Assembly (NCBI GenBank): GCA_015485455.1
Contig: WFTN01000315.1
Span: 1-16,057 of the forward strand
Reading direction: 5' to 3'
Source: Planctomycetota bacterium
GTDB taxonomy: Bacteria > Planctomycetota > GCA-002687715 > DRQF01
Length of the DNA stretch: 16,057 nt
Shown here: positions 1-6,852 of the stretch, piece by piece
Layout of the letters: every line of letters begins with the position of its first letter
How positions within the stretch are numbered: position 1 is the first letter of the stretch
Translations under genes and position numbers: made by a program
Notes under the pieces: generated by a model
What the model was told of the DNA's origin: nothing
Database searches by the model: none
Seen by the model: the letters and a program-made list of their open reading frames with translations, nothing else

Positions 1-80
1 ATCTTCCACATCTATTGTTTGAGCTCTTGCATCAACTTGAGCACGGTCAATACCATGGCCGTGCCATGACTTTTGCCCAC
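1..80 (-). repeat. Direct repeat copy A: duplicated 3' end of the secreted toroid protein gene
   Basis: This stretch matches 1911-1990 at 74 of 80 positions by hand alignment. Read on the minus strand it encodes the last 22 residues of the 625-residue secreted protein, with VGKSHGTAMVLTVLKLMQEL here against LGKSYGTAMALTVLKLMQEL there, then a TAG stop and matching flanking bases. Beyond position 80 the similarity ends at once, so this is only the 3' tip of a paralogue and not a full gene. The repeat may continue to the left of the window. Most differences in the coding part are conservative, which suggests an old duplication or a diverged paralogue. Confidence 0.85.
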
Positions 81-204
81 CCTTTCCTTAGCAGTGCCTT
101 CTCGAGGAGCGATTCTTGTGGAATCTAGCGCAGAAAATACTCCGAGAGCATCTCCAGAAAAAACCTTGGTGCGCATGTCGTTGCAACATTGACGGCTAGT
201 TGAA

Positions 205-277
205 TCGGGGCGAGTGGATTTGAACCACCGACCTCTACGTCGCGAACGTATCGCCCATGGGGCTGGGGTACGCCCCG
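205..277 (-). tRNA. tRNA-Pro-like gene with CGC anticodon and degenerate D-arm (possible pseudogene)
   Basis: A 73-nt class I cloverleaf can be drawn. The acceptor stem CGGGGCG/CGCCCCG pairs at all 7 positions with discriminator A73. The T-arm is GGTGG-TTCAAAT-CCACT. The anticodon loop is TTCGCGA with a 4-bp TACG/CGTA stem. C1-G72 with A73 is typical of bacterial tRNA-Pro, but the anticodon reads CGC (Ala); a single G36 to C change from CGG would explain it. The D-stem is CCCC/GGGC with a C10-C25 mismatch, and the D-loop AGCCCCAT lacks the conserved GG. CCA is not encoded; TTC follows. It is either a decayed tRNA-Pro(CGG) or an unusual functional tRNA. Confidence 0.6.
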
Positions 278-361
278 CTTCTTGAGTATTGGCGGGGATT
301 TGTGTTGGTCAAGACGGGATCTATTTCGCAGAATGGGTTGGTCGCATTCAAAGGATAAACC

Positions 362-1843
362 ATGTCAAATCTCTATTGTGAAGTGCTTGGGATCGATGTC
401 CCCAAGCTGGAAGACGTCATGGGCAAGAGCGGTGTTGGCTTCTACGCGCTCATGTTCGTGGTGCTCTTAGAACGGGGTGGGCCCGTCACTTTGCTCGAAG
501 TAGCCCAGCGCTTTGAAGAAGCTGGGCGGTGCTCTGTTGAAAAGGCCCTGGCTAGCCTCAAACGCTGCCGACCAGGAACAGCTCCGATCTATCGCGATGG
601 TGAAGAGTACTCTCTTGATCCTCATGATCGAGAGGCCGATTTCTTGTCTTTCCGGCTTGGGCTGAGTGGCCCGAAGGTTCAAAGGAAATCAGTTGAAAGC
701 CAAGAATCTAAACCGCTGCCATCTGTAGAAGATCCTTTGACGATCGCCTATTTGGAAGAAGCTTGGCGGAATGGGATTCCCAACTCCACCTCGGCGCAGC
801 GTCTTGCTCTTTGCATTTTGGATGCTCATGGAGAAGCGATGCCCGGCAGCGCCGTGGTTGCCTTTGCTGCAGCGCAGGGAGGATGGGGGCTTCTCTCCCT
901 TGACTCAGCCAAGTACTGGAGGAAGGGTGCCGCTATTCGTGTGGCGGAGGATGGCTATTGGCACATCGTTGTTGGGCATGATGCCTTGCGCTCGGCTAGG
1001 CAAGCTGTGCGTAGTCAAGTTGAGAGTGCGCGAAAACGGCCAATGATGGATCCAGTCGAGCTGATAGAGTGGCGGTTAAGAGCCCAGGCTGAAGCCGATG
1101 CTGAAGCCAAGGCCTTGTCGTGCATGAGCCGTGTCATTGTTCATGGCTTTCCAACTGACAACCCGCAGGTGTTGACCCTTTTAGATGTTGGTGAACATGA
1201 GATCAAGACCTACACGAAAGACACCATCGCGGAAGGTGCGAAGCGGCTTGCAGACTACGACATCATTGCTGGCGTCGACGTTCGGAAGCTCATGCGGGTG
1301 CTCAAATTCGACGCGAGTGCAAAACGCCTGGGAGAACTTGGACCTCCACAGAAAACGATGTCTCTGAATCGCCAAGGGCGCACTCTCAAGATCACTTTGG
1401 ACTTAATCGTCTCAGGTACCTGTGGCTTAAGCCGACCCTTTGGTGCGAAGAAGACAATGATGGGTTATTTGAAGGAGAATAAAGCGACCAAATTGCGCAG
1501 GCGGATGGAGTCAGATGTGAAAGCGCTCTATGCACTTTATCAATATGGCCGTTTGCATGGTTGCTCACGGCTAAGGTGGGGTTTCCTGGACGAACTCCTT
1601 AATGCGCCGTGGGCGGCCGTTCACGATGGACGACTCAACCGAATAGGCCAACAGGCTTTTCAGGTGAATGCGCCTCTTGAGGTTGTGGTGGGCAACGCTC
1701 CTGGGTGGGAAGATCCATGGGCACGGGGACAAATTGTGACGGTCGAGTTGGACGGGCACGGCTGGCCCTTTTTGCTGGACCACCGTGGCAATTTGATCGA
1801 TAATCTTGACGTTCAGGCGGCGCGAATTCCACCTGGGTGTTAG
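362..1843 (+). CDS. Conserved hypothetical protein, 493 aa, function unknown
   Basis: I do not know a function for this protein. The ATG is preceded by AAAGGA at 350-355 with a 6-nt spacer, which supports the start. The first ~95 residues look like a helical, winged-helix-like region (LLERGGPVTLLEVAQRFEEA, then a YRDGEEYSLDPHDREAD block). Two further blocks look strongly conserved in style: GPPQKTMSLNRQGRTLKIT at about 327-345 and LRRRMESDVKALYALYQYGR at about 378-397, followed by LRWGFLDELL. The C-terminal part has an LEVVVGNAPGWEDPWARG stretch. There is no signal peptide or membrane segment, so it is probably cytosolic. From memory, similar proteins occur in planctomycetes as uncharacterised ORFs. 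The gene lies between the two 80-bp direct repeats and converges on the next gene. Confidence 0.9.
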   Translation: MSNLYCEVLGIDVPKLEDVMGKSGVGFYALMFVVLLERGGPVTLLEVAQRFEEAGRCSVEKALASLKRCRPGTAPIYRDGEEYSLDPHDREADFLSFRLGLSGPKVQRKSVESQESKPLPSVEDPLTIAYLEEAWRNGIPNSTSAQRLALCILDAHGEAMPGSAVVAFAAAQGGWGLLSLDSAKYWRKGAAIRVAEDGYWHIVVGHDALRSARQAVRSQVESARKRPMMDPVELIEWRLRAQAEADAEAKALSCMSRVIVHGFPTDNPQVLTLLDVGEHEIKTYTKDTIAEGAKRLADYDIIAGVDVRKLMRVLKFDASAKRLGELGPPQKTMSLNRQGRTLKITLDLIVSGTCGLSRPFGAKKTMMGYLKENKATKLRRRMESDVKALYALYQYGRLHGCSRLRWGFLDELLNAPWAAVHDGRLNRIGQQAFQVNAPLEVVVGNAPGWEDPWARGQIVTVELDGHGWPFLLDHRGNLIDNLDVQAARIPPGC

Positions 1844-1910
1844 AGGAACCTTGGGATTCGTCAATCGTCGTTGAGATCTCCACCTCGGATTTTTTCACGG
1901 CGTATCTTAG

Positions 1911-1990
1911 ATCTTCCCCATCTATTGTTCGAGCTCTTGCATCAACTTGAGCACGGTCAATGCCATGGCCGTGCCATAACTCTTGCCCAA
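1911..1990 (-). repeat. Direct repeat copy B: 3' end of the intact secreted toroid protein gene
   Basis: This is the partner of 1-80, with six mismatches in 80. It includes the stop codon and 11 bases downstream of the 625-residue protein gene. The two copies are in the same orientation, 1,910 bp apart, and enclose the tRNA-like gene and the 493-residue ORF. No integrase is visible, so an attachment-site reading is only a possibility. Confidence 0.85.
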
Positions 1991-3799
1991 CTCATGGGAG
2001 TCGATCCATCCACCGTCGGCTTCATGGGTGTCGTAGACGATCTTGCGCATGGCCTCTCGCCATTTTGCCGCCTTTTGGCCCTTTAATAGCCTGATGGCCT
2101 CGGCACGGCCGTGCATGTCATACCAGAAGAAAAAGCCGCCGATGCCATAGAGGGAGCGCATGTGGTCGTCATAGTTACGGGCGATCTCGAAATTGCCTTG
2201 TTGCTTGAATCCTTCGGCGATGGAGTCTTTTAGCTTTTTCTCTGACGATACTCCTCCCAAGTAAAGAGCAAGCTCGCATAAGGCCATACGCCCACCGGCT
2301 TGCTCAACGCCTCCTCGATTACGAAGTCCATAGCCGAAGGCTCCGGTCTTCTTCACGCGGGCTCCGGCGATGGCCTTGGTCGCGGCCTTGAGCCGTGGTT
2401 TTGAAACGCGGGCACCGGCGGCTTTGGCAACGAAGAGGGCATGAATCACGCTGGCGGATGTAAAGGCTGCGGCGTACTCATGGCGATAGGCTCCGGATTT
2501 TTCTAACTGGAAACTCTCAGTCGCGGTCACCAATTTCTGCAGAAACGTTGCGTGTTTCTCAGCGTTCTTTTTGTCTTCTTCCATCAAGCGGCTGAAGAAG
2601 TTGAGCCTATAGACATAGGCCCAAATGAGCTCGTCCTTGTCATAAGGGTTGAGATGGGAGTCATCTTTCAGATAAACGATTGCTCGGGCCAAAGCTCGGT
2701 CGATTTCGGCTTTGGGACCTTGCACACGCCATTCCAAAAGAGCTCTGGCCACGATCGCCGTGACCGCTACATGCACGTTTGGCATCGAATCTAAGCCGCC
2801 GAAATCGTAGCGGGAGTCATCCCAAGAGCCATCTTCACGTTGCATGTCCAAGATGCGGCGCAATCCTCGGACCACCATTTGGTCTTGATTTGCTTCGCTC
2901 CCTGAAGTGCGGCTGTGACGTAAGTCTTTATGATTCATGGCCCGCCTAGAAAAATCTCGGTAGCTTTCGAATCCGTGGAGGAATGGGCCGAAGCCGTCCA
3001 GCTCGACCTTCGCCTTGCTGGCCCAGATGCTCTTTTCATGAGCCTCTATGAGAGCCTTCCAAGATTCATTGCCTTGGGTGGTCTCATTTTTCATGTGATG
3101 GCAAACACCCCGGAGCCATTCTGCCTCTGGAGTTTCTTCACCCTGGATGGTGTCGAGGAACTTGAGAGCTTCATCTAATTTGCCTTGGCCGATCAAGTTT
3201 CGAGCGACAAGAGGCTTTGATTGCGCACCCTTTGAGGCCAAGGGTTTGTAGCCCAAAGAAGACTTGTTCTTCTTGGTTACAACATCAAGCCGATTCAAGA
3301 ACCAATTGCGCTGAAACACCAAGAGGCGGTCAATGGTGTGGACAGCTTTTCCGGAGCGGTTCAACAAGATGAATCCAGGTTCGATGAATTTGCCTTGCAC
3401 TAAGTCGTACTGGGCCGCAAGCTTTTTCGCGACTTTGCGTTCTGGTACAGATAGTTCCTTGCCCCGTCGAATCAAAGATCGAAATCCCATCTTGAGGGGA
3501 ATGAATCGTTCTTTGATGTAGGTTACAATTTCCGGATCCGAAAATGGCCCGGCCATCATGTTCCAGTAGAGTTCTTGTTTGCGGTCCATGAAGGTGCGAT
3601 AGGCTGTGGGCACAAACCAAAAGATCGGTTTCTTCTGTTTCTTCGAGGCCGCTTTGGCTGCCTCCAGGTCGGTAAACCAACCCATTTCGCTGCCGCAAGC
3701 CGAAGCATAAGCTGTCCGCCGGGGTGGTCCCTGTGCGTTAACCACTCCCAAAGGAAGGAGCAATAAGATCCCAATCCAAGCACTCTTCAAACCGAACAT
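1922..3799 (-). CDS. Secreted protein with thioredoxin-like and terpene-cyclase-like toroid domains, 625 aa
   Basis: A Sec signal peptide covers residues 1-22 (hydrophobic core IGILLLLPLGVV, cleavage after VNA), so the protein is exported. Residues ~40-165 resemble a thioredoxin-fold domain (lysine-rich helix, KPIFWFVPTAYRTF strand, FIEPGFILLNRSGKAV strand) but carry no CxxC, so redox activity is unlikely. Residues ~200-265 look like TPR helices. From ~310 to the end there are prenyltransferase/squalene-cyclase-type repeats (ILDMQREDGSWDD, HEADGGWIDS with helical spacers) expected to form an alpha/alpha toroid. The start has GGAG 7 nt upstream (3807-3810). The substrate is unknown; such secreted proteins are common in planctomycetes. 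A copy of its last 22 codons occurs at 1-80. Confidence 0.9.
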   Translation of the reverse strand: MFGLKSAWIGILLLLPLGVVNAQGPPRRTAYASACGSEMGWFTDLEAAKAASKKQKKPIFWFVPTAYRTFMDRKQELYWNMMAGPFSDPEIVTYIKERFIPLKMGFRSLIRRGKELSVPERKVAKKLAAQYDLVQGKFIEPGFILLNRSGKAVHTIDRLLVFQRNWFLNRLDVVTKKNKSSLGYKPLASKGAQSKPLVARNLIGQGKLDEALKFLDTIQGEETPEAEWLRGVCHHMKNETTQGNESWKALIEAHEKSIWASKAKVELDGFGPFLHGFESYRDFSRRAMNHKDLRHSRTSGSEANQDQMVVRGLRRILDMQREDGSWDDSRYDFGGLDSMPNVHVAVTAIVARALLEWRVQGPKAEIDRALARAIVYLKDDSHLNPYDKDELIWAYVYRLNFFSRLMEEDKKNAEKHATFLQKLVTATESFQLEKSGAYRHEYAAAFTSASVIHALFVAKAAGARVSKPRLKAATKAIAGARVKKTGAFGYGLRNRGGVEQAGGRMALCELALYLGGVSSEKKLKDSIAEGFKQQGNFEIARNYDDHMRSLYGIGGFFFWYDMHGRAEAIRLLKGQKAAKWREAMRKIVYDTHEADGGWIDSHELGKSYGTAMALTVLKLMQELEQ

Positions 3800-4503
3800 C
3801 GCAATTCTCCAGGTTCAATCGTCCTCACTATAGCCATTTCCTGGGTTCTCTGTGGGAGACCAAGAGGGTGGGCGGCACGCGGACTTATGCGCTTGGGTGT
3901 TGGAGTCGATTGCATCAGCGCTCGTAGTCTACTTTGCAAATCGTTAGGCAGCATGGGGAATTGCAAAGATAGGCCTTGCCCTTATTCTGTCACCTTGATT
4001 CTACAAGTTCTTGATGTAGCACTGTTTGTGGCCCCTTTTGGCCCTGGGGCGGCCCTTGCTGCCTAATGAGTCTGGGGTCAATCATGCCCCCATGTTTCGG
4101 TTTCTGCACCTAAGCTTTTCACCATGGCTTCGACCGTAGGCCAGATTGGTTTCTCCCTTCCCCTGTTTTCGCCCAGGCCCAGTCATCGCCATTCCTTTTT
4201 TTGCTCACCCTCCTATGAGTGATAGAAGAAACCCCCGGCGTATTCGTGCAAACAAACGCCCTCAACTTTGAAGTGAAGTCAGGTCCGTTCAGTCTAGCGA
4301 TGCCACGAAATCTTGCCTGGCATCGATGATTTCTTGGGAATGACGAAACGCCGTCGAAATACATGGCTGTAGGGTGTTTGGCAGAAATCTCTGTTCTTGT
4401 TGGCAAGGTGGCGGCATAGAGCTGTGGAGTTACGTCACTCGACCAGGAGACAATCCCTTGATACCATCGGGGTGAAGCTCTAAGGAATCCTCGGGAAAGT
4501 CAT
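3800..4503. other. 700-bp intergenic region between divergent genes
   Basis: No convincing gene is visible. It must contain the promoters for the minus-strand secreted protein and the plus-strand GNAT-like protein, but I cannot place either with confidence. It holds the inverted-repeat unit at 3942-4068, a GC-rich hairpin cluster at about 4031-4092 (GCCCC/GGGGC at 4031-4050 and TGGGG/CCCCA at 4073-4092), and a perfect 8-bp stem CGATGCCA/TGGCATCG with a 12-nt loop at 4298-4325. None has a T-run like a terminator. A 95-codon minus ORF at 4119-4406 has no protein-like character. Confidence 0.6.
3942..4068. repeat. 127-bp unit bounded by 15-bp imperfect inverted repeats
   Basis: The 15 bases CGTTAGGCAGCATGG at 3942-3956 match the reverse complement of 4054-4068 (CATTAGGCAGCAAGG) at 13 positions. 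The interior is non-coding and contains GGCC-rich hairpin-forming sequence near the right end. It could be a small non-autonomous element, a structured RNA, or chance. I see no clear target-site duplication. Confidence 0.35.
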
Positions 4504-6186
4504 GTGAACAAGAAAAACACGATCTCACAGCTCCAAGAATTGGCCAGTACATTCGGGAAGGAAGCAGCAGAAAAGAAGCTTAACCTTCTGCAAGCACTTT
4601 TGACTGAACCAACCCCGGGGGTTTCTGACCTTGAAACTTTGTGCGATGCGCTTTGTTTCATGGCGGCCTATCCAGATAGCAAAGCCCTGTTGAACGCCGT
4701 CCATAAGGCGAGGGATTGGGCCCGCCAGCTTCTTCATGCAGGGATAGTTGATCCTGAGGATCCAGCCCTCGAAAATGGTGGTTTTCCGGGGGCGATCAAC
4801 CGAAATGAATACTCCTTGCCCTGGATCAGTAGACTTCTCAAGCGCATGCCCGATTGTTTCGAAATTGATTGGCAAGAATTCGAGTGGGAAGGACAAGAGC
4901 GTTTGCTCAACGCCTTGGGCCTCATCACAACGTCTGCGGAATGCCAAGGACTCGATGACATCAGCATAGATCTGCCGGACTGGTTTGCCCTTGGCCGCTC
5001 TCCCCAGGATAGAAGTGACCTGGAGTTTCTTTTGTCACTCTTGGAGAACAGTTCTTTACCACCTCAAGTGAAAGACTACATCTTCGAAAGTTGTAGAATC
5101 CCCATTCGTTACAGCCTCCTGGAGCCAGGAACTGGCCGATGTGAAGTGCATTGGAAACAAAAGCAGATTCACTTTCAAAGAAGAGTTCTCGACCGCAAAA
5201 GGCCTCAGTGTGAAAAGACGATCCGGACGAAGTTCGATAAAATTGTCAGGTTGAGCCAACGCAAAGGTATCGAGCTCATTCATCAAGCGACTCTAGCTTT
5301 GAGTGCTCGGAACTTAGAGATTCGCACGCTCACCTACGCCAATCCTAAGGACGTGAACTTGGTTGAGTGTGGTCGTGGGCTCACTGTCGCTTTGGTTGGC
5401 GTCATTCCCCTCTATCGTGATCCTCTCGAATGCCACTATTTTTGCTTTCTCATGAAGAATGGTGTCCCAATCGCTTATGGCCCGGGTTCTGTTAGTTTGG
5501 GTTGCTGCGAAATTGGCCTTAACTTGTTTCCTGAGTTTCGAGGGGCAGAAGTTCAGTTTCTCTATCCCCAACTCATGCGTGCTCTGCACCAAGTTATTGG
5601 TGCCAACTACTTCTTCCTCACCCCCTATGGTATGGGCGAGAACAACCCAGCTGCGATTAAGACCGGGGCTTTTTGGTTCTACCGAAAGCTTGGATTTAGG
5701 GCATCAAACCCAAAGGTCGAAGAGTTGGCACTGGCCGAGGAGGAGAAAATGAAGGAGACCAAGGACTATCGCTCAGACCGCAAGATGTTGCACCGTCTTT
5801 CTCGAACTTCAGCGTACTTCGATCTTTCAGGTGGCCGCAACTTCCCCTTGGACCTAGGTGCAATTGGACTCGCCATGAGCCGATATACCGCTGAGACTTT
5901 TGGAGGCAATCGTTCCATTGCTGTTCGAGATTCGATCAAGAAAGTTGCGAAGTCTCTGGGAGTAGGTTCCCTTAACTCTCTTTCCGTTGACGAGAAACAA
6001 GGCTGGGAAATCTTGGCGCCCATAGTGGTAGCCATCCCGGACTTGAAGGCATGGTCGGACACGAACAAGACGAAACTTCTTAGAATCCTCAGGGCCAAAG
6101 GTGGCCAATCGGAAACTCGCACCGATCGGTTGTTGCAGAATCACACGCCCTTGCTGGCCGCCCTACGCGTGTTGGCGAAGAGATGA
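4504..6186 (+). CDS. Conserved hypothetical protein with C-terminal GNAT-like region, 560 aa
   Basis: The start is GTG at 4504: an in-frame TGA at 4459 excludes any longer form, and the overlapping ATG at 4502 is out of frame. The ribosome site is poor (GGGAAAG just upstream). Residues 1-300 are largely helical with no motif I can name. Residues ~310-400 resemble an acetyltransferase fold: strands around FCFLMKNGVPIAYG, the helix after PEFRGAEVQFLYPQLMRAL, NYFFLTPYGMGENN, and the GNAT-like block FWFYRKLGFR at ~389-399. The classic acetyl-CoA loop (Q/RxxGxG/A) is not obvious, so catalysis is uncertain. There is no signal peptide. The C-terminus contains RAKGGQ, whose DNA is shared with 11103-11136. 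From memory, planctomycetes carry uncharacterised relatives. Confidence 0.87.
   Translation: MNKKNTISQLQELASTFGKEAAEKKLNLLQALLTEPTPGVSDLETLCDALCFMAAYPDSKALLNAVHKARDWARQLLHAGIVDPEDPALENGGFPGAINRNEYSLPWISRLLKRMPDCFEIDWQEFEWEGQERLLNALGLITTSAECQGLDDISIDLPDWFALGRSPQDRSDLEFLLSLLENSSLPPQVKDYIFESCRIPIRYSLLEPGTGRCEVHWKQKQIHFQRRVLDRKRPQCEKTIRTKFDKIVRLSQRKGIELIHQATLALSARNLEIRTLTYANPKDVNLVECGRGLTVALVGVIPLYRDPLECHYFCFLMKNGVPIAYGPGSVSLGCCEIGLNLFPEFRGAEVQFLYPQLMRALHQVIGANYFFLTPYGMGENNPAAIKTGAFWFYRKLGFRASNPKVEELALAEEEKMKETKDYRSDRKMLHRLSRTSAYFDLSGGRNFPLDLGAIGLAMSRYTAETFGGNRSIAVRDSIKKVAKSLGVGSLNSLSVDEKQGWEILAPIVVAIPDLKAWSDTNKTKLLRILRAKGGQSETRTDRLLQNHTPLLAALRVLAKR
6089..6122 (+). repeat. 34-nt dispersed repeat, copy 1
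   Basis: This matches 11103-11136 at 31 of 34 positions, including 21 consecutive identical bases; all three differences are C/T transitions. Here it encodes RAKGGQSETRT near the C-terminus of the 560-residue protein. A 21-base exact match is not expected by chance in 16 kb. Confidence 0.7.
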
Positions 6187-6447
6187 ATTCCATCACCGCC
6201 TTCGTTGAGGGCCTACAATGTGGGTATCCTTGACAGACTTCGGTGAGCCGTGTCGATCCGTCAGCATGTTGAATGCCTTTGCAACTGATGTGGTGGTCAT
6301 TTTGGTTTCTGATCGCTGGCAGGTCGTAATCGTGACTGTCGCACCGTTACCATCATCAATGGCGTTTTTCGGGTATTGACTATCAACATTGCTCTGTGTC
6401 ACCTCCCATGGTTGTCCGAAAAGAGATCCACCAACTGGACCTGAAGT
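6187..6447 (-). other. Degenerate stretch without an intact gene
   Basis: The minus strand is open from the TAA at 6450-6448 to a TGA near 6195, in the same frame as the 81-residue ORF upstream. It reads a segment with NAIDDGNGATVTITTC and, later, FNMLTDRHGSPKSV. The second piece faintly recalls the integrase-core helix of IS3-type transposases, but the catalytic DNGPEF block is absent. It may be decayed mobile-element or gene sequence. I cannot identify it. Confidence 0.3.
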
Positions 6448-6693
6448 TTAAGATCGCCAAGTCGTTGTCTCGAATCGGACTAAATCCAAGTCGATGAGTT
6501 CTTGAATTCTTGGCTTAAAAGCCTTGTCGAAACGAACCTCCCGTCCCGAGTCGTCGAGGAAGCCGAAGTGGCCTAAGATCTTGACAATCTCGGTACGATC
6601 CATAGGTTTTTCTGCGACTGCCAAGACTCGTAAGAAGTTCTTGTGGCGGTCCTTGAGTTTGTCGTACTTCTTGATCAGAGATGCTTGCTTCAT
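6448..6693 (-). CDS. Small winged-helix-like protein, 81 aa, probably a truncated N-terminus
   Basis: The ATG has a good ribosome site (AGGA, 6-nt spacer) on the minus strand. The product starts with a basic helical segment (LIKKYDKLKDRHKNFLRVLA), then TEIVKILGHFGFLDDSGREV and FKPRIQELIDLDLVRFE, a helix pattern like a winged-helix domain. That layout reminds me of the N-terminus of large helicase-type proteins, but at 81 residues only this domain is left. The frame stays open for at least 80 codons after the TAA at 6448, which suggests that a nonsense change ended a longer gene. It is divergent from the oxygenase gene, with 159 bp between them. It could also be a genuine small DNA-binding protein. 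Confidence 0.55.
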   Translation of the reverse strand: MKQASLIKKYDKLKDRHKNFLRVLAVAEKPMDRTEIVKILGHFGFLDDSGREVRFDKAFKPRIQELIDLDLVRFETTTWRS

Positions 6694-6852
6694 GATAATC
6701 CTATTGTGCTAAAATTTGCTTTCGGATTGTCTCGGCTTCTCTGGGGACGAGATCAATGGCAAGAATCCCTGCAACGTTCACTTTACGTCTGTGGTCTTCC
6801 ATAGACTCGCGCTTCCGATCTTGCCAGGAACCATGGGGGCTCTGATCTCAAG

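Noticed and set aside
1844..1921. Intrinsic terminator between the convergent genes
   Set aside because: A T6 run is present at about 1890, but I could not find a stable GC stem directly before it.
4119..4406. Minus-strand 95-codon ORF in the intergenic gap
   Set aside because: No ribosome site, no recognisable pattern, and a composition like random translation.
6193..6402. IS3-type transposase remnant
   Set aside because: Only a short helix-like resemblance; the catalytic DNGPEF block and terminal inverted repeats are missing, so it is kept only as an unidentified degenerate stretch.
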